From positions 310,001 through 374,000 of the forward strand of contig CALODJ010000012.1 in NCBI GenBank assembly GCA_942492025.1: a stretch of DNA of 64,000 nucleotides, given 5' to 3'. Shown piece after piece: positions 44,045 through 53,459 of the stretch. This DNA is from JABDQW01 sp942492025. Its GTDB lineage: Bacteria > Pseudomonadota > Gammaproteobacteria > SZUA-229. Under the pieces are notes generated by a model. The model saw only the letters and a list, made by a program, of their open reading frames with translations, did no database searches and had not been told where the DNA came from. The translations under genes were made by a program, and so were the position numbers. The first letter of the stretch is position 1. Each line of letters opens with the position of its first letter.

Positions 44045-44815
44045 ATGATACACGAGAAAAACAGCAGTATTAACGGCTTATTCGTTTCGGCCATATTGAT
44101 ACTTGGCCAGGTTCCTGTTGCAAGCCTTGCCGATTGCACCGATGAGCCCGCTGCCGGTGTCAACTGGGCGGGTTGTGACAAACAGGGTGTTGATCTCAGC
44201 GGCATGGATCTGAGCAACGCGGTATTCACGCGTACCAATCTGGAAAATGCCAATTTTACCGGCACGCGCTTATCGCACGCAGACCTTAATTTATCGAAAC
44301 TGAAAAATGCCCGATTCGACGAGGCACGCATGATCAAAGCCAGGCTGATAGGTGTGAACGCTGAGGGTGCAAGTTTCAGGAATGCGATTCTCGATGATGC
44401 CAGCCTCAGCCGCGCCACCTTGAATAAAACCGATTTCTCCGGGGCACGTTTACGCAAAGTCAGCTTTTATGAGGCCAGGCTCGACAATGCCGATTTTTCA
44501 CAGGCCAATCTCGAAGGTGCTCGTCTGGAACGTGCAAAAATGTACGCCACTCAATTCGCAGAAGCCAATCTTATTTCTGCAAACATGGAAGCCGTGGACG
44601 CCGAGACAGCCAGTTTCCGCAAGGCCAACATGACTAGAGCTGTGCTGGACGACGCCGTGCTGAGAGAGGCGGACTTCACCGAGGCGGACCTGACCAAAGC
44701 TTCGCTACGCGAGGCCATCATTGACGATGCAATTTTCGATGCTGCGATACTCAGCGATACCATCTGGGTCCAATACCAACGCTGCCGTGCCACTTCCGTT
44801 GGCGAATGCCGGTAA
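44045..44815 (+). CDS. Exported pentapeptide-repeat protein
   Basis: A signal peptide (about residues 10-29, ending VASLA) precedes a mature protein made almost entirely of A(D/N)LxX pentapeptides (for example LSNAVFTRTNLENANFTG, FSQANLEGARLERAKM), which should fold as a right-handed beta-helix. Cys pairs flank the helix: DCTDEPAAGVNWAGCDKQG at the start and RCRATSVGEC at the end. Exported pentapeptide proteins are uncommon compared with cytoplasmic ones such as Qnr. Function unknown. The next gene, an NTF2-like protein, starts 27 bp downstream. Confidence 0.88.
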   Translation: MIHEKNSSINGLFVSAILILGQVPVASLADCTDEPAAGVNWAGCDKQGVDLSGMDLSNAVFTRTNLENANFTGTRLSHADLNLSKLKNARFDEARMIKARLIGVNAEGASFRNAILDDASLSRATLNKTDFSGARLRKVSFYEARLDNADFSQANLEGARLERAKMYATQFAEANLISANMEAVDAETASFRKANMTRAVLDDAVLREADFTEADLTKASLREAIIDDAIFDAAILSDTIWVQYQRCRATSVGECR

Positions 44816-44842
44816 ATCCCGCCACTATCAGGATCATCAACC

Positions 44843-45238
44843 ATGAATGCACAGCAATTTCTCGATCAGATGGCAAAAACAGCCAATGCCCTTGATCTCG
44901 AAGCCCACATGAATCTGATCTCAAAAGATGTCAGTGTGTTCGGCGTACCCGGATTCGATGTCATCGGTTATGACGACTGGTTCAGCCAATGCAAACACGA
45001 GTTCGGTAACAAGTTACTCAAAAGCGTCCGTTACAAGGGCCTGAATGTGCTTGCCGAGACACCCGCTAAAATCATGTTCAAGTCGTTGGAGACCGTCGAA
45101 GGTAGCGACGGCACAGTGAATACGAACGGCATTGAATTCATCATCCAGAAAGAAGACGACGGTGTTTGGCGCGTCAGCCAGGAGCGGGTGCTGCCAGAGG
45201 ACGAGCTGGAAAATGACCTTCGTCGTGGCGCGCTTTGA
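44843..45238 (+). CDS. NTF2-like (SnoaL-type) domain protein
   Basis: 131 residues with an opening helix (QFLDQMAKTANALDLEAHMN), then strands DVSVFGVPGFDVIGYDDWF, IMFKSLETVEGSDGTV, NGIEFIIQKEDDGVWRVSQERV. The fold is NTF2-like; no active-site residues can be assigned. Probably co-transcribed with the pentapeptide-repeat gene and perhaps with the Dnr-like regulator 38 bp downstream. Confidence 0.75.
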   Translation: MNAQQFLDQMAKTANALDLEAHMNLISKDVSVFGVPGFDVIGYDDWFSQCKHEFGNKLLKSVRYKGLNVLAETPAKIMFKSLETVEGSDGTVNTNGIEFIIQKEDDGVWRVSQERVLPEDELENDLRRGAL

Positions 45239-45276
45239 ACACTTCAGCCGGATACGATCGTGCAGGTCACTGATTT

Positions 45277-45984
45277 TTGGCTCAGCGCAACCAGAAAATC
45301 ATCGCTGCCTTAAAGCAGTCACACCTGTTCTCCAGGCTGACGGAATTGCAGCTCGATCGCGTCTATCTTCATAGCAAATTGATTACACTGAGTGAAGGCG
45401 AGTTACTGTTCGCGCAGGGCGATGAAGTCGCGTATTTCTATCTGGTCCTTAGCGGGAAAGTCAAACTGTTTCGTGTGTCACCGGATGGGCAGGAAAAAAT
45501 CATTGAAATCGTGTCACAAGGTCAGACTTTTGCTGAAGCCTTGATGTTTATCGACCAGCCGCACTACCCGGTAAACTCAGCAGCGTTGGAAACCACGGTC
45601 GTCGTTGGTATCGACGCGAAAAAATTCAAGTCAATGCTATGGGATTCGGTTGATACCTGCTTGTTACTATTAGGTGAGATGAGCTTTCGCTTGCACAAGC
45701 TCGTTCATGAGATAGACACCCTGACGCTGCACTCCGGTACCTGTCGTGTTGCGTCCTATCTGTTGGAGCAGGCACCGCTAGACCGTGCGTGTTTCGACCT
45801 GGATATTGCCAAGAGCGTTATTGCTGCGAGATTGTCGATTAAACCCGAAACCTTGTCGCGAATTATCAAGAACCTCAGGGAACAGCGAATTATCAGCATC
45901 AACGGCAGCCAGATTACGATCCATGACCGGCTGGCATTGAAAAACTTGAGTGTCGATAATGCGGGATTTTTGAACAACGGGTGA
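45277..45984 (+). CDS. Crp/Fnr family regulator, Dnr-like
   Basis: Cyclic-nucleotide-binding fold followed by a helix-turn-helix. The first part, HLFSRLTELQLDRVYLHSKLI, GELLFAQGDEVAYFYLVLSGKVKLFRVSPDGQEKIIEIV and TFAEALMFIDQPHYPV, closely follows Dnr from Pseudomonas, the nitric-oxide-responsive haem regulator. The helix-turn-helix is VIAARLSIKPETLSRIIKNLREQRII. The N-terminal Fe-S cysteines of FNR are absent. The start is TTG at 45277; an in-frame stop lies just upstream. No NO-reductase or nitrite-reductase genes are nearby, and no TTGAT-N4-ATCAA box was seen in the adjacent intergenic DNA. Confidence 0.88.
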   Translation: MAQRNQKIIAALKQSHLFSRLTELQLDRVYLHSKLITLSEGELLFAQGDEVAYFYLVLSGKVKLFRVSPDGQEKIIEIVSQGQTFAEALMFIDQPHYPVNSAALETTVVVGIDAKKFKSMLWDSVDTCLLLLGEMSFRLHKLVHEIDTLTLHSGTCRVASYLLEQAPLDRACFDLDIAKSVIAARLSIKPETLSRIIKNLREQRIISINGSQITIHDRLALKNLSVDNAGFLNNG

Positions 45985-45995
45985 GGCGTGCCGGG

Positions 45996-46358
45996 TTAGA
46001 AGATGCCCTGTTTTTTGATAGCGACGATGGCGATGGGAAAAACGGCAAGTGCAATGAGCATCGGGACGTAATAGATCCATCCATCGCTGTAGTCTGCGTT
46101 TCCGATGATGCGCTGATTTAGCACCAGCCATGTGTGTGCAACAACCATCATCAGGCCAACAGCCGTGGTCAACGTGCCGCGCAGCAAGGGGACCGCAACA
46201 CCGTAAACAACATATGGCAGCATACCGGCAGCGAATACGCTGATCAGGAGTGTGTGACCCGCCTCGAAGTGCGGGACCAGCGCCGAGATAATTGACAGAA
46301 GAAGACCGATCATAATGAACAGGTAACCCGGCGGGTTTGAATATGATTGAGCGTGCAT
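45996..46358 (-). CDS. Four-helix membrane protein, unknown
   Basis: 120 residues with four membrane helices (about 12-32, 38-58, 62-82 and 95-115). The loop ALVPHFEAGHTLL has a His, and another is VVAHTWLVLNQRI. GAGGAGATATCGTT precedes the ATG, a strong ribosome-binding site. It converges with the Dnr-like gene, 11 bp apart. No family recognised; a ligand- or haem-binding role would be speculation. Confidence 0.7.
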   Translation of the reverse strand: MHAQSYSNPPGYLFIMIGLLLSIISALVPHFEAGHTLLISVFAAGMLPYVVYGVAVPLLRGTLTTAVGLMMVVAHTWLVLNQRIIGNADYSDGWIYYVPMLIALAVFPIAIVAIKKQGIF

Positions 46359-46534
46359 AACGATATCTCCTCAATAGCCTGTAATGATCACATTGCGAAA
46401 CGGCGTTCGTGTGTTTCTATCAGGTAAATATACATACTAATAATACCGCTGTTAGAAGCGTGAGTATCCGGAAAAAATACAATGGAATAGCCGGTGAGGG
46501 TGGACATTCCAGGCAAGGCAGGATCTGCAATATG

Positions 46535-46610
46535 GTAGGGTGCGCCGTGCGCACCGAAATCAGTACAACAAGTATGATTGCTGCAGAGTGGTGCGCACGG
46601 TGCACCCGAC
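46535..46610. repeat. GTGCGC palindromic repeat, copy E
   Basis: Opens GTAGGGTGCGCCGTGCGCAC and closes GGTGCGCACGGTGCACCCGAC, with the GAAATCAGTACAA loop also seen in copy D. It lies in the 413-bp gap between the membrane-protein gene and the DUF3683 dehydrogenase gene; the rest of that gap shows no gene. Confidence 0.85.
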
Positions 46611-46771
46611 GATGCTGAGATTGTTGATTCTGTTGCCAGGTATTGCAAGCGAACTGCGAGTGAAACGAAGCAAACTCCCGCGTTCGGGGTTGTACTCGAT
46701 AGTATGTAGAAATACTTTTTATTACTACGGTATTTATCAATGAGGATGCAGCGGTACCATTACGGACGGTG

Positions 46772-49700
46772 TCATAATAAAACCCGTTCGATGCCGTTGC
46801 TGTTGACCTTGCTGGTGAATTCATCCTGCCAGTTCTCGCCCAGTAGCTTGTTGCAGAGCTCAACCACGATATAGTCCGTTTCCAGGCCGGTATCGTCCTG
46901 GTATCGCGACAGCCCCTGCTGGCACGCCGGGCAAGAAGTCAGCAGCTTCGCTCTACCTCTGTTGTTATCGGGTTGGCCGGTCAGTTTTACCAGCCCTTCT
47001 TCGAGTTCTTCCAGTTTGCGGTAGCGGAGCTGGTCTGCGATGTCGGGTCGTGCTGTGCCCAGCGTGCCCGATTCGCCGCAGCAACGGGCGGAGAGCTGCA
47101 CGTTTTGCTGCAATAAGCTCGATGCGACCTTGAGTGGCTGGTAGGTTTTCATCGGCGTATGGCAAGGGTCGTGATAAAGGTATTTTACGTCGCTTTTACC
47201 GTCAAGACGGACACCTTGTTCCATCAGGTATTCGTGGATGTCCAGCAAACGGCAGCCCGGAAAAATCTGCTCGAACTCGTACTTCAGCAACTGGTCCATA
47301 CAGGTGCCACAACTGACGATCACTGTCTTGATGTCGAGATAGTTCAGTGTATTGGCTACCCGGTGGAACAGAACCCGGTTGGCTGTACTGATGGCATGCC
47401 CCTTGTTGTCGTAACCGGCGGCTGTTTGTGGATATCCGCAGCACAGGTATCCAGGAGGCAATACCGTTTTGGCGCCGGTTTCGTAGAGCATTGCCAGAGT
47501 GGCCAGGCCAATCTGGCTGAACAGACGTTCGGAACCGCAGCCTGGAAAGTAGAACACTGCGTCGGATTCAGTCCGGGTATTGTTTTCATCACGAATTATC
47601 ACGACCTGCGTTGGATCTTCCGATGCGATAATCGAGCGCAGAGGCCGTGAAGGCACCCGGGCGCGCATGGGCTTGCGCACAAGGTGTACGATCTGTTGCG
47701 TCGCCGGGGTAGTGCCTGTCGTCGAAGGTGGTATACGGCCCTGTTTTCCCAGCAGACCTGATAGCTTTGCGAGCTTGTGTGCCGCATTGATGATGCGGAA
47801 ACCGGCTTGTGCCATGAGCAGTCGCATCGCCTTGATGGTTCTCGGATCAGTCACATTGAGAAACTGCATCGCGGCCCAGCTGCCGATATTGAATTGCTTT
47901 TGTTTGTGGTTTCTCAGGATTTTGCGCATGCGTATGGAAACATCGCCGAAATCGATGTCGACCGGGCACGGATTAAGGCACTTGTGGCATACCGTACAAT
48001 GGTCGGCAACATCGTTCAGATCACCAAAATGCCTCACCGCGACACCGCGGCGTGTCTGCTCCTCGTAGAGAAACGCCTCGATGATCAAGCCCGTGGCCAG
48101 GATCTTGTTGCGTGGCGAGTACAGCAGGTTAGCGCGTGGAATATGCGTCATGCACTCCGGTTTGCACTTGCCACAACGCAAACAGTGTTTGACCTCGTCG
48201 TTGAGCAGACCCAGTTCGCTCTGTTCCAGGATCAATGCTTCTTGCTGCACCAAGGCCAATGACGGCGTGTAAGCATTGTCCAGACCGGAGCCGGGTAATA
48301 ATTTGCCCTTGTTGAAGCGTCCGTCAGGATCGACTGCCTGTTTGTATCGAACGAAGTCCTCGAGTTTGTGCGCTTCCAGAAATTGAATCTTGGTCAGGCC
48401 GATGCCGTGCTCACCCGAAATCACGCCACCCAGATCCCGCGCCAGCTGCATGATACGTTCAACCAGCTGATCTGCCTGCTGCAACATCTGGTAGTTATCT
48501 GAGTGGACCGGGATGTTGGTGTGCACATTGCCGTCGCCGGCGTGCATGTGCAGGGCGATGAAGAGTCGGTTGTTCTTGATGGCTAGGTGTTTGTTGCGCA
48601 GGGACTGCCGCAGTGGTTCGAGCTCCTGGCCTCGAAAAATTTCCCGCAGGCGTTGTTTGATTTCGTCGCGGTAGGAGATACGCACATCACGGCGCAACAG
48701 CATGTCGAGTACACGGTCCCCCTGTCTGATTAACGCCTGCTCTGCCTCCGACAGCAGTTCTTTATGATCCATAGCGGCGTCATCCATGTGGTGTGCCAGC
48801 GATGACCAGCGGTGCCTGACTTTTTGCAGATGTTCACGCGCCAGGTCCAGTTTGGCCTGCAGGATCGCCTGGTTTTCGTCGCTGCTGTCGTAGTCTTCAT
48901 CCCGCTTCAGTTCTTTCAGGTCCCCCGAGAGATGTTCGATAAAGCGATCTAAGCTCACGAGCTTGTTGGCAATCGACTGTTCAATATTGATGCGCTCGAT
49001 GCCGAGGCTATATGCACTGAGCTGCTCGAGCGGTATGACCACGTCTTCATTGATCTTGAAGGCATTCGTGTGCGCTGATATCGCAGCGGTACGTGCACGG
49101 TCTAGCCAGAAATGACGGCGTGCTTCCGGGCTGCTCGCGATGAAGCCTTCACCATTGCGTGCCTTGACACGTTTGACCACTTCGGCAACCGTGGCATCGA
49201 GGCCGGATTCTTCGTCGCCGGCAATGTCTGCCAACAGCACCATGCGCGGGCGCTCGCGCCCCGGCGTCTTGGTCGCGTAACGAACGGCCTTGATGTAGCG
49301 TTCATCGAGGTGCTCGAGTCCAGCCAATACCACGCCCTCGGTCTGCTCGACATAGGCTTTTAGTTCGACAATCGCCGGTATCGCTCGTGATAAATCGGTG
49401 TTGAAGAATTCCAGACACACCGTGCGCGCATGATTTGGCATTCGGTGCAGGATGAAACGCGCTGAGGTGATGATGCCGTCACAACCTTCTTTCTGGATGC
49501 CGGGCAAACCTGAAAGAAACTTATCGGTCACATCTTTACCGAGGCCGGCCTTACGAAACATCGCTCCCGGCATGCGTAACATCTTCGGCTGACCGATCGG
49601 GGTTGTGCCATCGGCCTGATAGGTATGGACACAGAACACCACTTCGTCCTGTTCATGGATTTTGCCGAGATTGTGGTAGTAGCGTTCGACTTCGATCCAG

Positions 49701-50617
49701 TTTGCATCAGGGGTGACCATGCGCCAGCTGACCAGGTTGTCCAGGGTGGTACCCCAGAGTACGGCTTTCTTGCCCCCGGCATTCATGGCCACGTTCCCGC
49801 CTATGCAGGAGGCATCCTGCGAGGTCGGGTCGACTGCAAACACCAGGCCATGCGCTTCTGCCAGATCGGATACCCGACGTGTGACCACGCCGGCACCGCA
49901 ATGCACGGTTGGCACTGGATGCTCTACACCGTGAATGTTTAAAGGTTCGATGTGTTTGAGCTGATCGAGTTTTTCGGTGTTGATGACCGCTGAGCGTGTG
50001 TCCAGCGGGACCGCACCGCCGGTGTAACCTGTGCCGCCACCGCGCGGAATGATGGTCAGACCCAGATCGATACAGGTCCGGACAATCGCCGCGACCTCGG
50101 TTTCGCTGTCCGGTGATATCACCACGAACGGAAACTCCACACGCCAGTCTGTGGCGTCGGTGGCGTGGGATACACGCGCAAGGCCGCCGAAATCGATGTT
50201 ATCCTTACGGGTGATGCGTCGAAAACGCTGGCGCACTTTCTCGCGTAGGTTCTTGTCCTCCGCGAACTGGCGGGCGAAACTGCTAACGGCCTCGGTCGCA
50301 GCCTGATGCAGTTCCAGTGCCTGCTGATTGTCGCCGGCGCGTGCCGAGATCTGTTCGAGGCGATGATGCATGGCATGGATCAGTGCCTTGAGGCGGGTTT
50401 TGTCTTCCAGCAGATCTTCCTGCAGGTAAGGATTGCGCGAGACCACCCACATATCGCCCAGAACTTCGAACAACATCCGTGCCGATATGCCCGTGTTGCG
50501 TTGATGCCGCAGTTCATTGAGCAAGTCCCAGTAGGGTTCACCCAGAAAACGAATTACGATCTCCCGATCGGAAAACGAGGTATAGTTATAGGGGATCTCG
50601 CGGATACGTTCTGGCAT
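46772..50617 (-). CDS. DUF3683 FAD-linked oxidase with Fe-S and CCG domains
   Basis: A 1281-residue flavoprotein probably oxidising a D-2-hydroxyacid. In order: DUF3683 N-terminal domain (about 1-130), FAD-binding PCMH domain (PRGGGTGYTGGAVPLDTR; CIGGNVAMNAGGKKAVLWG), FAD-oxidase C-terminal domain (ALHMHAGDGNVHTNIPVHS; GVISGEHGIGLTKIQFL), a two-cluster ferredoxin part (CLRCGKCKPECMTHIP; CTVCHKCLNPCPVDI) and two CCG-type segments (GYLCCGYPQTAAG; ARCCGESGTLGTARPDI). It differs from YdiJ and D-lactate dehydrogenase by the extra N-terminus. The electron acceptor is likely the quinone pool or another carrier. Confidence 0.92.
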   Translation of the reverse strand: MPERIREIPYNYTSFSDREIVIRFLGEPYWDLLNELRHQRNTGISARMLFEVLGDMWVVSRNPYLQEDLLEDKTRLKALIHAMHHRLEQISARAGDNQQALELHQAATEAVSSFARQFAEDKNLREKVRQRFRRITRKDNIDFGGLARVSHATDATDWRVEFPFVVISPDSETEVAAIVRTCIDLGLTIIPRGGGTGYTGGAVPLDTRSAVINTEKLDQLKHIEPLNIHGVEHPVPTVHCGAGVVTRRVSDLAEAHGLVFAVDPTSQDASCIGGNVAMNAGGKKAVLWGTTLDNLVSWRMVTPDANWIEVERYYHNLGKIHEQDEVVFCVHTYQADGTTPIGQPKMLRMPGAMFRKAGLGKDVTDKFLSGLPGIQKEGCDGIITSARFILHRMPNHARTVCLEFFNTDLSRAIPAIVELKAYVEQTEGVVLAGLEHLDERYIKAVRYATKTPGRERPRMVLLADIAGDEESGLDATVAEVVKRVKARNGEGFIASSPEARRHFWLDRARTAAISAHTNAFKINEDVVIPLEQLSAYSLGIERINIEQSIANKLVSLDRFIEHLSGDLKELKRDEDYDSSDENQAILQAKLDLAREHLQKVRHRWSSLAHHMDDAAMDHKELLSEAEQALIRQGDRVLDMLLRRDVRISYRDEIKQRLREIFRGQELEPLRQSLRNKHLAIKNNRLFIALHMHAGDGNVHTNIPVHSDNYQMLQQADQLVERIMQLARDLGGVISGEHGIGLTKIQFLEAHKLEDFVRYKQAVDPDGRFNKGKLLPGSGLDNAYTPSLALVQQEALILEQSELGLLNDEVKHCLRCGKCKPECMTHIPRANLLYSPRNKILATGLIIEAFLYEEQTRRGVAVRHFGDLNDVADHCTVCHKCLNPCPVDIDFGDVSIRMRKILRNHKQKQFNIGSWAAMQFLNVTDPRTIKAMRLLMAQAGFRIINAAHKLAKLSGLLGKQGRIPPSTTGTTPATQQIVHLVRKPMRARVPSRPLRSIIASEDPTQVVIIRDENNTRTESDAVFYFPGCGSERLFSQIGLATLAMLYETGAKTVLPPGYLCCGYPQTAAGYDNKGHAISTANRVLFHRVANTLNYLDIKTVIVSCGTCMDQLLKYEFEQIFPGCRLLDIHEYLMEQGVRLDGKSDVKYLYHDPCHTPMKTYQPLKVASSLLQQNVQLSARCCGESGTLGTARPDIADQLRYRKLEELEEGLVKLTGQPDNNRGRAKLLTSCPACQQGLSRYQDDTGLETDYIVVELCNKLLGENWQDEFTSKVNSNGIERVLL

Positions 50618-50763
50618 GAAAGTGTTTATGATAGCGCTTGTTGATGGCGGGCGGTGGCACGATGGCCTATTTTAGCCGAAAATTCGCCAGATCTGTTCAA
50701 ACTGTGTGCATGACCCGAATTTTGCGGTGGTCATTGCCGGCTACTAGAGAACGGAAGGAGGAT

Positions 50764-51156
50764 ATGGACTTTTACGAGTTACCCTTTGCGAAAATAATTA
50801 TGCTTCGGGACGATATCGCCGAAGTGATGATTGATGAAGGCATTGAGATGGATAATGAAATGGTAGAGCAATACCATGGCTTCTTGCTCGCCCATTTGCG
50901 TGCACCCTTTTCACTGCTAATCAACAAGATTAATTCATATTCGTACGATTTTCATGCCCAGCAGAAGCTGGCCACCCTGAGAGAAATCAATGCAATGGCT
51001 GTCGTTGCATACAACGGGATGACGAAGATTACGACGGAAACGCTGGCTTCATACCCGCGCGATGTGAAGTGGCATTTAAAGGTTTTTAGCAATCGAGACG
51101 AAGCCCTGGCCTGGTTGTTGACGGAGCAGTGTGGAATCGGCTGCGGAGCTGACTAG
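50764..51156 (+). CDS. SpoIIAA/STAS-like protein
   Basis: About 130 residues with an alternating beta-alpha pattern: YELPFAKIIMLRDDIAEVMID, APFSLLINKINSYSYDF, AMAVVAYNGMTKITTETL, WHLKVFSNRDEALAWLL. This is the layout of SpoIIAA-like (STAS-fold) proteins that may bind lipids or partners. The ATG at 50764 is chosen because GGAAGGAGG sits 5 nt before it; an upstream frame start at 50638 has no support. It is divergent from the DUF3683 gene. Confidence 0.75.
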   Translation: MDFYELPFAKIIMLRDDIAEVMIDEGIEMDNEMVEQYHGFLLAHLRAPFSLLINKINSYSYDFHAQQKLATLREINAMAVVAYNGMTKITTETLASYPRDVKWHLKVFSNRDEALAWLLTEQCGIGCGAD

Positions 51157-51231
51157 CCTGTGTTCGAGGGTAGCAGCAGACTGATTGCTCGGGCGCTTAA
51201 CCTGTCTGATTGTGGTTTAATCTCCATCAGG

Positions 51232-51435
51232 TCAATAATGTGGCGGTGGTTTTTCTTCGCTTTCGTGAGCGATGTTGGATGAGGCAGCAGCCTCGATCTT
51301 TTTCTCGATAATGGCGATTTGCAGCTGCAACTGATCGATCAGGCTATGTTGATCGATAACGGTTTGATTGAGTACATCCAGGGTGTCCTCGATATGTGTG
51401 AGCCTGATTTCCAGTTCCGTGAGCCTGTCTTCCAT
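51232..51435 (-). CDS. slyX: SlyX protein
   Basis: A 67-residue coiled-coil protein. MEDRLTELEIRLTHIEDTLD, the heptads through LIDQLQLQIAIIEKKI, and the PPPHY end are characteristic of SlyX. Linked to phage phiX174 lysis sensitivity in E. coli; its own role is unknown. Last gene of the queF operon, 2 nt after cysZ. Confidence 0.93.
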   Translation of the reverse strand: MEDRLTELEIRLTHIEDTLDVLNQTVIDQHSLIDQLQLQIAIIEKKIEAAASSNIAHESEEKPPPHY

Positions 51436-51437
51436 CT

Positions 51438-52163
51438 TCAGCCGCCGTTCTTTTCAGAGGTTCTGACGGTCAGCCTGGTTGCGGCGCACACAGCCACCGG
51501 CATGGCCAGAAAGTTGAGCACGGGAATGCTGGTCATGATAAATACGCCAGTACCGAGGCCCAGTGAGCGCATTCTGTTGTCACGGTTGTATTCGCGGATT
51601 TCTTCGAACAGCATGCCGCGGTTGCCGAGCGGTGAGTCCATGTATTCCAGCGAGAACGACCAGGCGGCGAACAGGAACCAGGCAAAAGGCGAAGCTACAT
51701 TGATAACCGGTATAAATGTCAGCAGCAGCAAGGGTATCAACCAGAGCGCGAAATACATCATCTTGCGAATTTCTGCACCGATCGTTCGAACGACTGTTTT
51801 CCAGATGGGCTCATTGACCATATTCTCTGGCATCGAGCCAGTCAGTTTGTTTTCAACACTGGCTGACAGGTAACTGTTAAAAGGCGCTGCAATCAGGTTG
51901 GCGATCAGGGTGAAGGTGAAGAACACGATCAATAACAGGGTGACGGCAAATAATGGCCAGATCAGCCATTCCAGCCACGACAGCCAGTTCGGTAGGAGCT
52001 TTTGCAGCCAGGCATCCATATACCGGCTCAAGAGATAAATAGCCCCGGCGAACAGGGCGGTATTGATGAGCAGGGGGATGAGTACGTAGCGACGAATGCC
52101 GGATTTAAAAATCAGTCCGAAACCGCTGAGACAATCGTTGATGCCTTTGATGTAGTTAACCAT
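51438..52163 (-). CDS. cysZ: Sulfate transporter CysZ
   Basis: A 241-residue inner-membrane protein moving sulfate into the cell for cysteine synthesis. GINDCLSGFGLIFKSGIRRYVLIPLLIN at the start, LIANLIAAPFNSYLSASVE in the middle and the helical hairpins (about 25-45, 65-100, 140-165, 200-225) match CysZ. Within an operon queF-kinase-cysZ-slyX. Unlike EI24-type relatives it keeps the usual CysZ length. Confidence 0.92.
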   Translation of the reverse strand: MVNYIKGINDCLSGFGLIFKSGIRRYVLIPLLINTALFAGAIYLLSRYMDAWLQKLLPNWLSWLEWLIWPLFAVTLLLIVFFTFTLIANLIAAPFNSYLSASVENKLTGSMPENMVNEPIWKTVVRTIGAEIRKMMYFALWLIPLLLLTFIPVINVASPFAWFLFAAWSFSLEYMDSPLGNRGMLFEEIREYNRDNRMRSLGLGTGVFIMTSIPVLNFLAMPVAVCAATRLTVRTSEKNGG

Positions 52164-52193
52164 GGTTACTCCAGATAGTGCGCAATAAGTCGC

Positions 52194-53444
52194 TTAATTA
52201 AACGCGCGTCTTGCCAGCAGGGCGGCGCCGTAGCTGGCGTCACTGTGTGCTGCAATCTCCACCGGTACGCCCAGCTTTTGTTGACGAATGATTCGCCATC
52301 CCGGGTTAGCGCTGCCGCCGCCCGAGGTGAACACTTTTTTCACAGCAGGCGCACCCAGCTGCGACAAAACTTCATAGCCCTGGGCTTCGATCGCGGCAAT
52401 GCCCTCGAGCATGCCCTGAAAAAAACGTAGCTCATCATCAGGTCGCGGCTCGAGCCTGGGTTGCAGCTCTGCATCGTTGCGCGGGAACCGCTCTCCGGCA
52501 CCCACCAACGGATAATAATCCAGTCCCGTCGGTGTGCCCGGATCCAGACGTGGTGTCATTTCGTGAATGTGCGCCAGGTCGAAGTATTTGAGTAAAACAT
52601 TGCCACCGCTGTTGGAGGCTCCCCCGGCGAGCCAGATGTCGCCCAGGCGGTGGCTATACACGCCCAGTTGACTGTAACAAATCGGTTTGTCGGATATCAG
52701 TTTCAGTACCAGCGTACTGCCCAGCGAGGTGACGGCTTCACCGATTTCACTGGCGCCGGTTGCAATGAAAGCTGCGATACTGTCGGTGGTGCCGGCGACA
52801 ATTTGACAGTGATGCGGGAGACCTAATTGATCAGCGATTTTGCTGTTCACCGTCGAAATGCCCGATCCTGGTGTATACACCTGCGGCAGCAAGGCGCTGT
52901 CGATATTCAAGTCGAACAGCCACTGCGGCCATGCCCGCGAGACCGGGTCGTAGCCCAGCTTGAGGCAGTTGTTCTCATCGCTGATATCAAATCGGCCACA
53001 CAGCAAGCCGGTGATCCAGTCGGCCTGATGGCATATGTGCGCAGCATCCGGGCATGATTTGAGCAGGGACAGCGTCTTGGCCAGCGTAGCACTGGCACCA
53101 CGGGCGGCACTGTTTTCGGGTGCGTAGAGGCTGACTTTTTCGGCTTCTTCAGTACAGCTCTGGTCGTTGTACATCAGCACCGGCGAGCAAGGTTCGCCAC
53201 TGCCGTCACAAAGCATGACACTACCCGACGTGCCATCGATGGCAATCGCCTCTATCGCTTCGGCATCGACCTGGTCGCACAGCTGGCCAATCACGTTGAA
53301 GGCCGCATGCTGCCAGTCAGCAGCAAGCTGGATCTGAGGCAGTGGAATTTTTACGCAGGCAAGTTCGTTGCCCTGCAGATCCACCGCGCTGCCGCGGACT
53401 CCGGAAGTGCCGAGATCGATTCCTAGAAATAACAGTGAGCTCAA
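52194..53444 (-). CDS. FGGY-family sugar kinase, possibly D-ribulose kinase
   Basis: ATP-dependent sugar kinase fold in two lobes. FLGIDLGTSGVRGSAVD is the phosphate 1 motif, IAIDGTSGSVMLCDGSGEP follows, GTTDSIAAFIATGASEIGEAVTSLGSTLVLK holds the catalytic Asp in TTDS, and FTSGGGSANPGWRIIRQQKLGVPV is the adenosine motif. At 416 residues it is shorter than xylulokinase (about 490) and nearer to the cyanobacterial and plant D-ribulose/xylulose kinase group. Co-transcribed downstream of queF (15 bp) and upstream of cysZ (30 bp). The true substrate is uncertain. Confidence 0.8.
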   Translation of the reverse strand: MSSLLFLGIDLGTSGVRGSAVDLQGNELACVKIPLPQIQLAADWQHAAFNVIGQLCDQVDAEAIEAIAIDGTSGSVMLCDGSGEPCSPVLMYNDQSCTEEAEKVSLYAPENSAARGASATLAKTLSLLKSCPDAAHICHQADWITGLLCGRFDISDENNCLKLGYDPVSRAWPQWLFDLNIDSALLPQVYTPGSGISTVNSKIADQLGLPHHCQIVAGTTDSIAAFIATGASEIGEAVTSLGSTLVLKLISDKPICYSQLGVYSHRLGDIWLAGGASNSGGNVLLKYFDLAHIHEMTPRLDPGTPTGLDYYPLVGAGERFPRNDAELQPRLEPRPDDELRFFQGMLEGIAAIEAQGYEVLSQLGAPAVKKVFTSGGGSANPGWRIIRQQKLGVPVEIAAHSDASYGAALLARRAFN

Positions 53445-53459
53445 CGGCTTATGCTCCAG

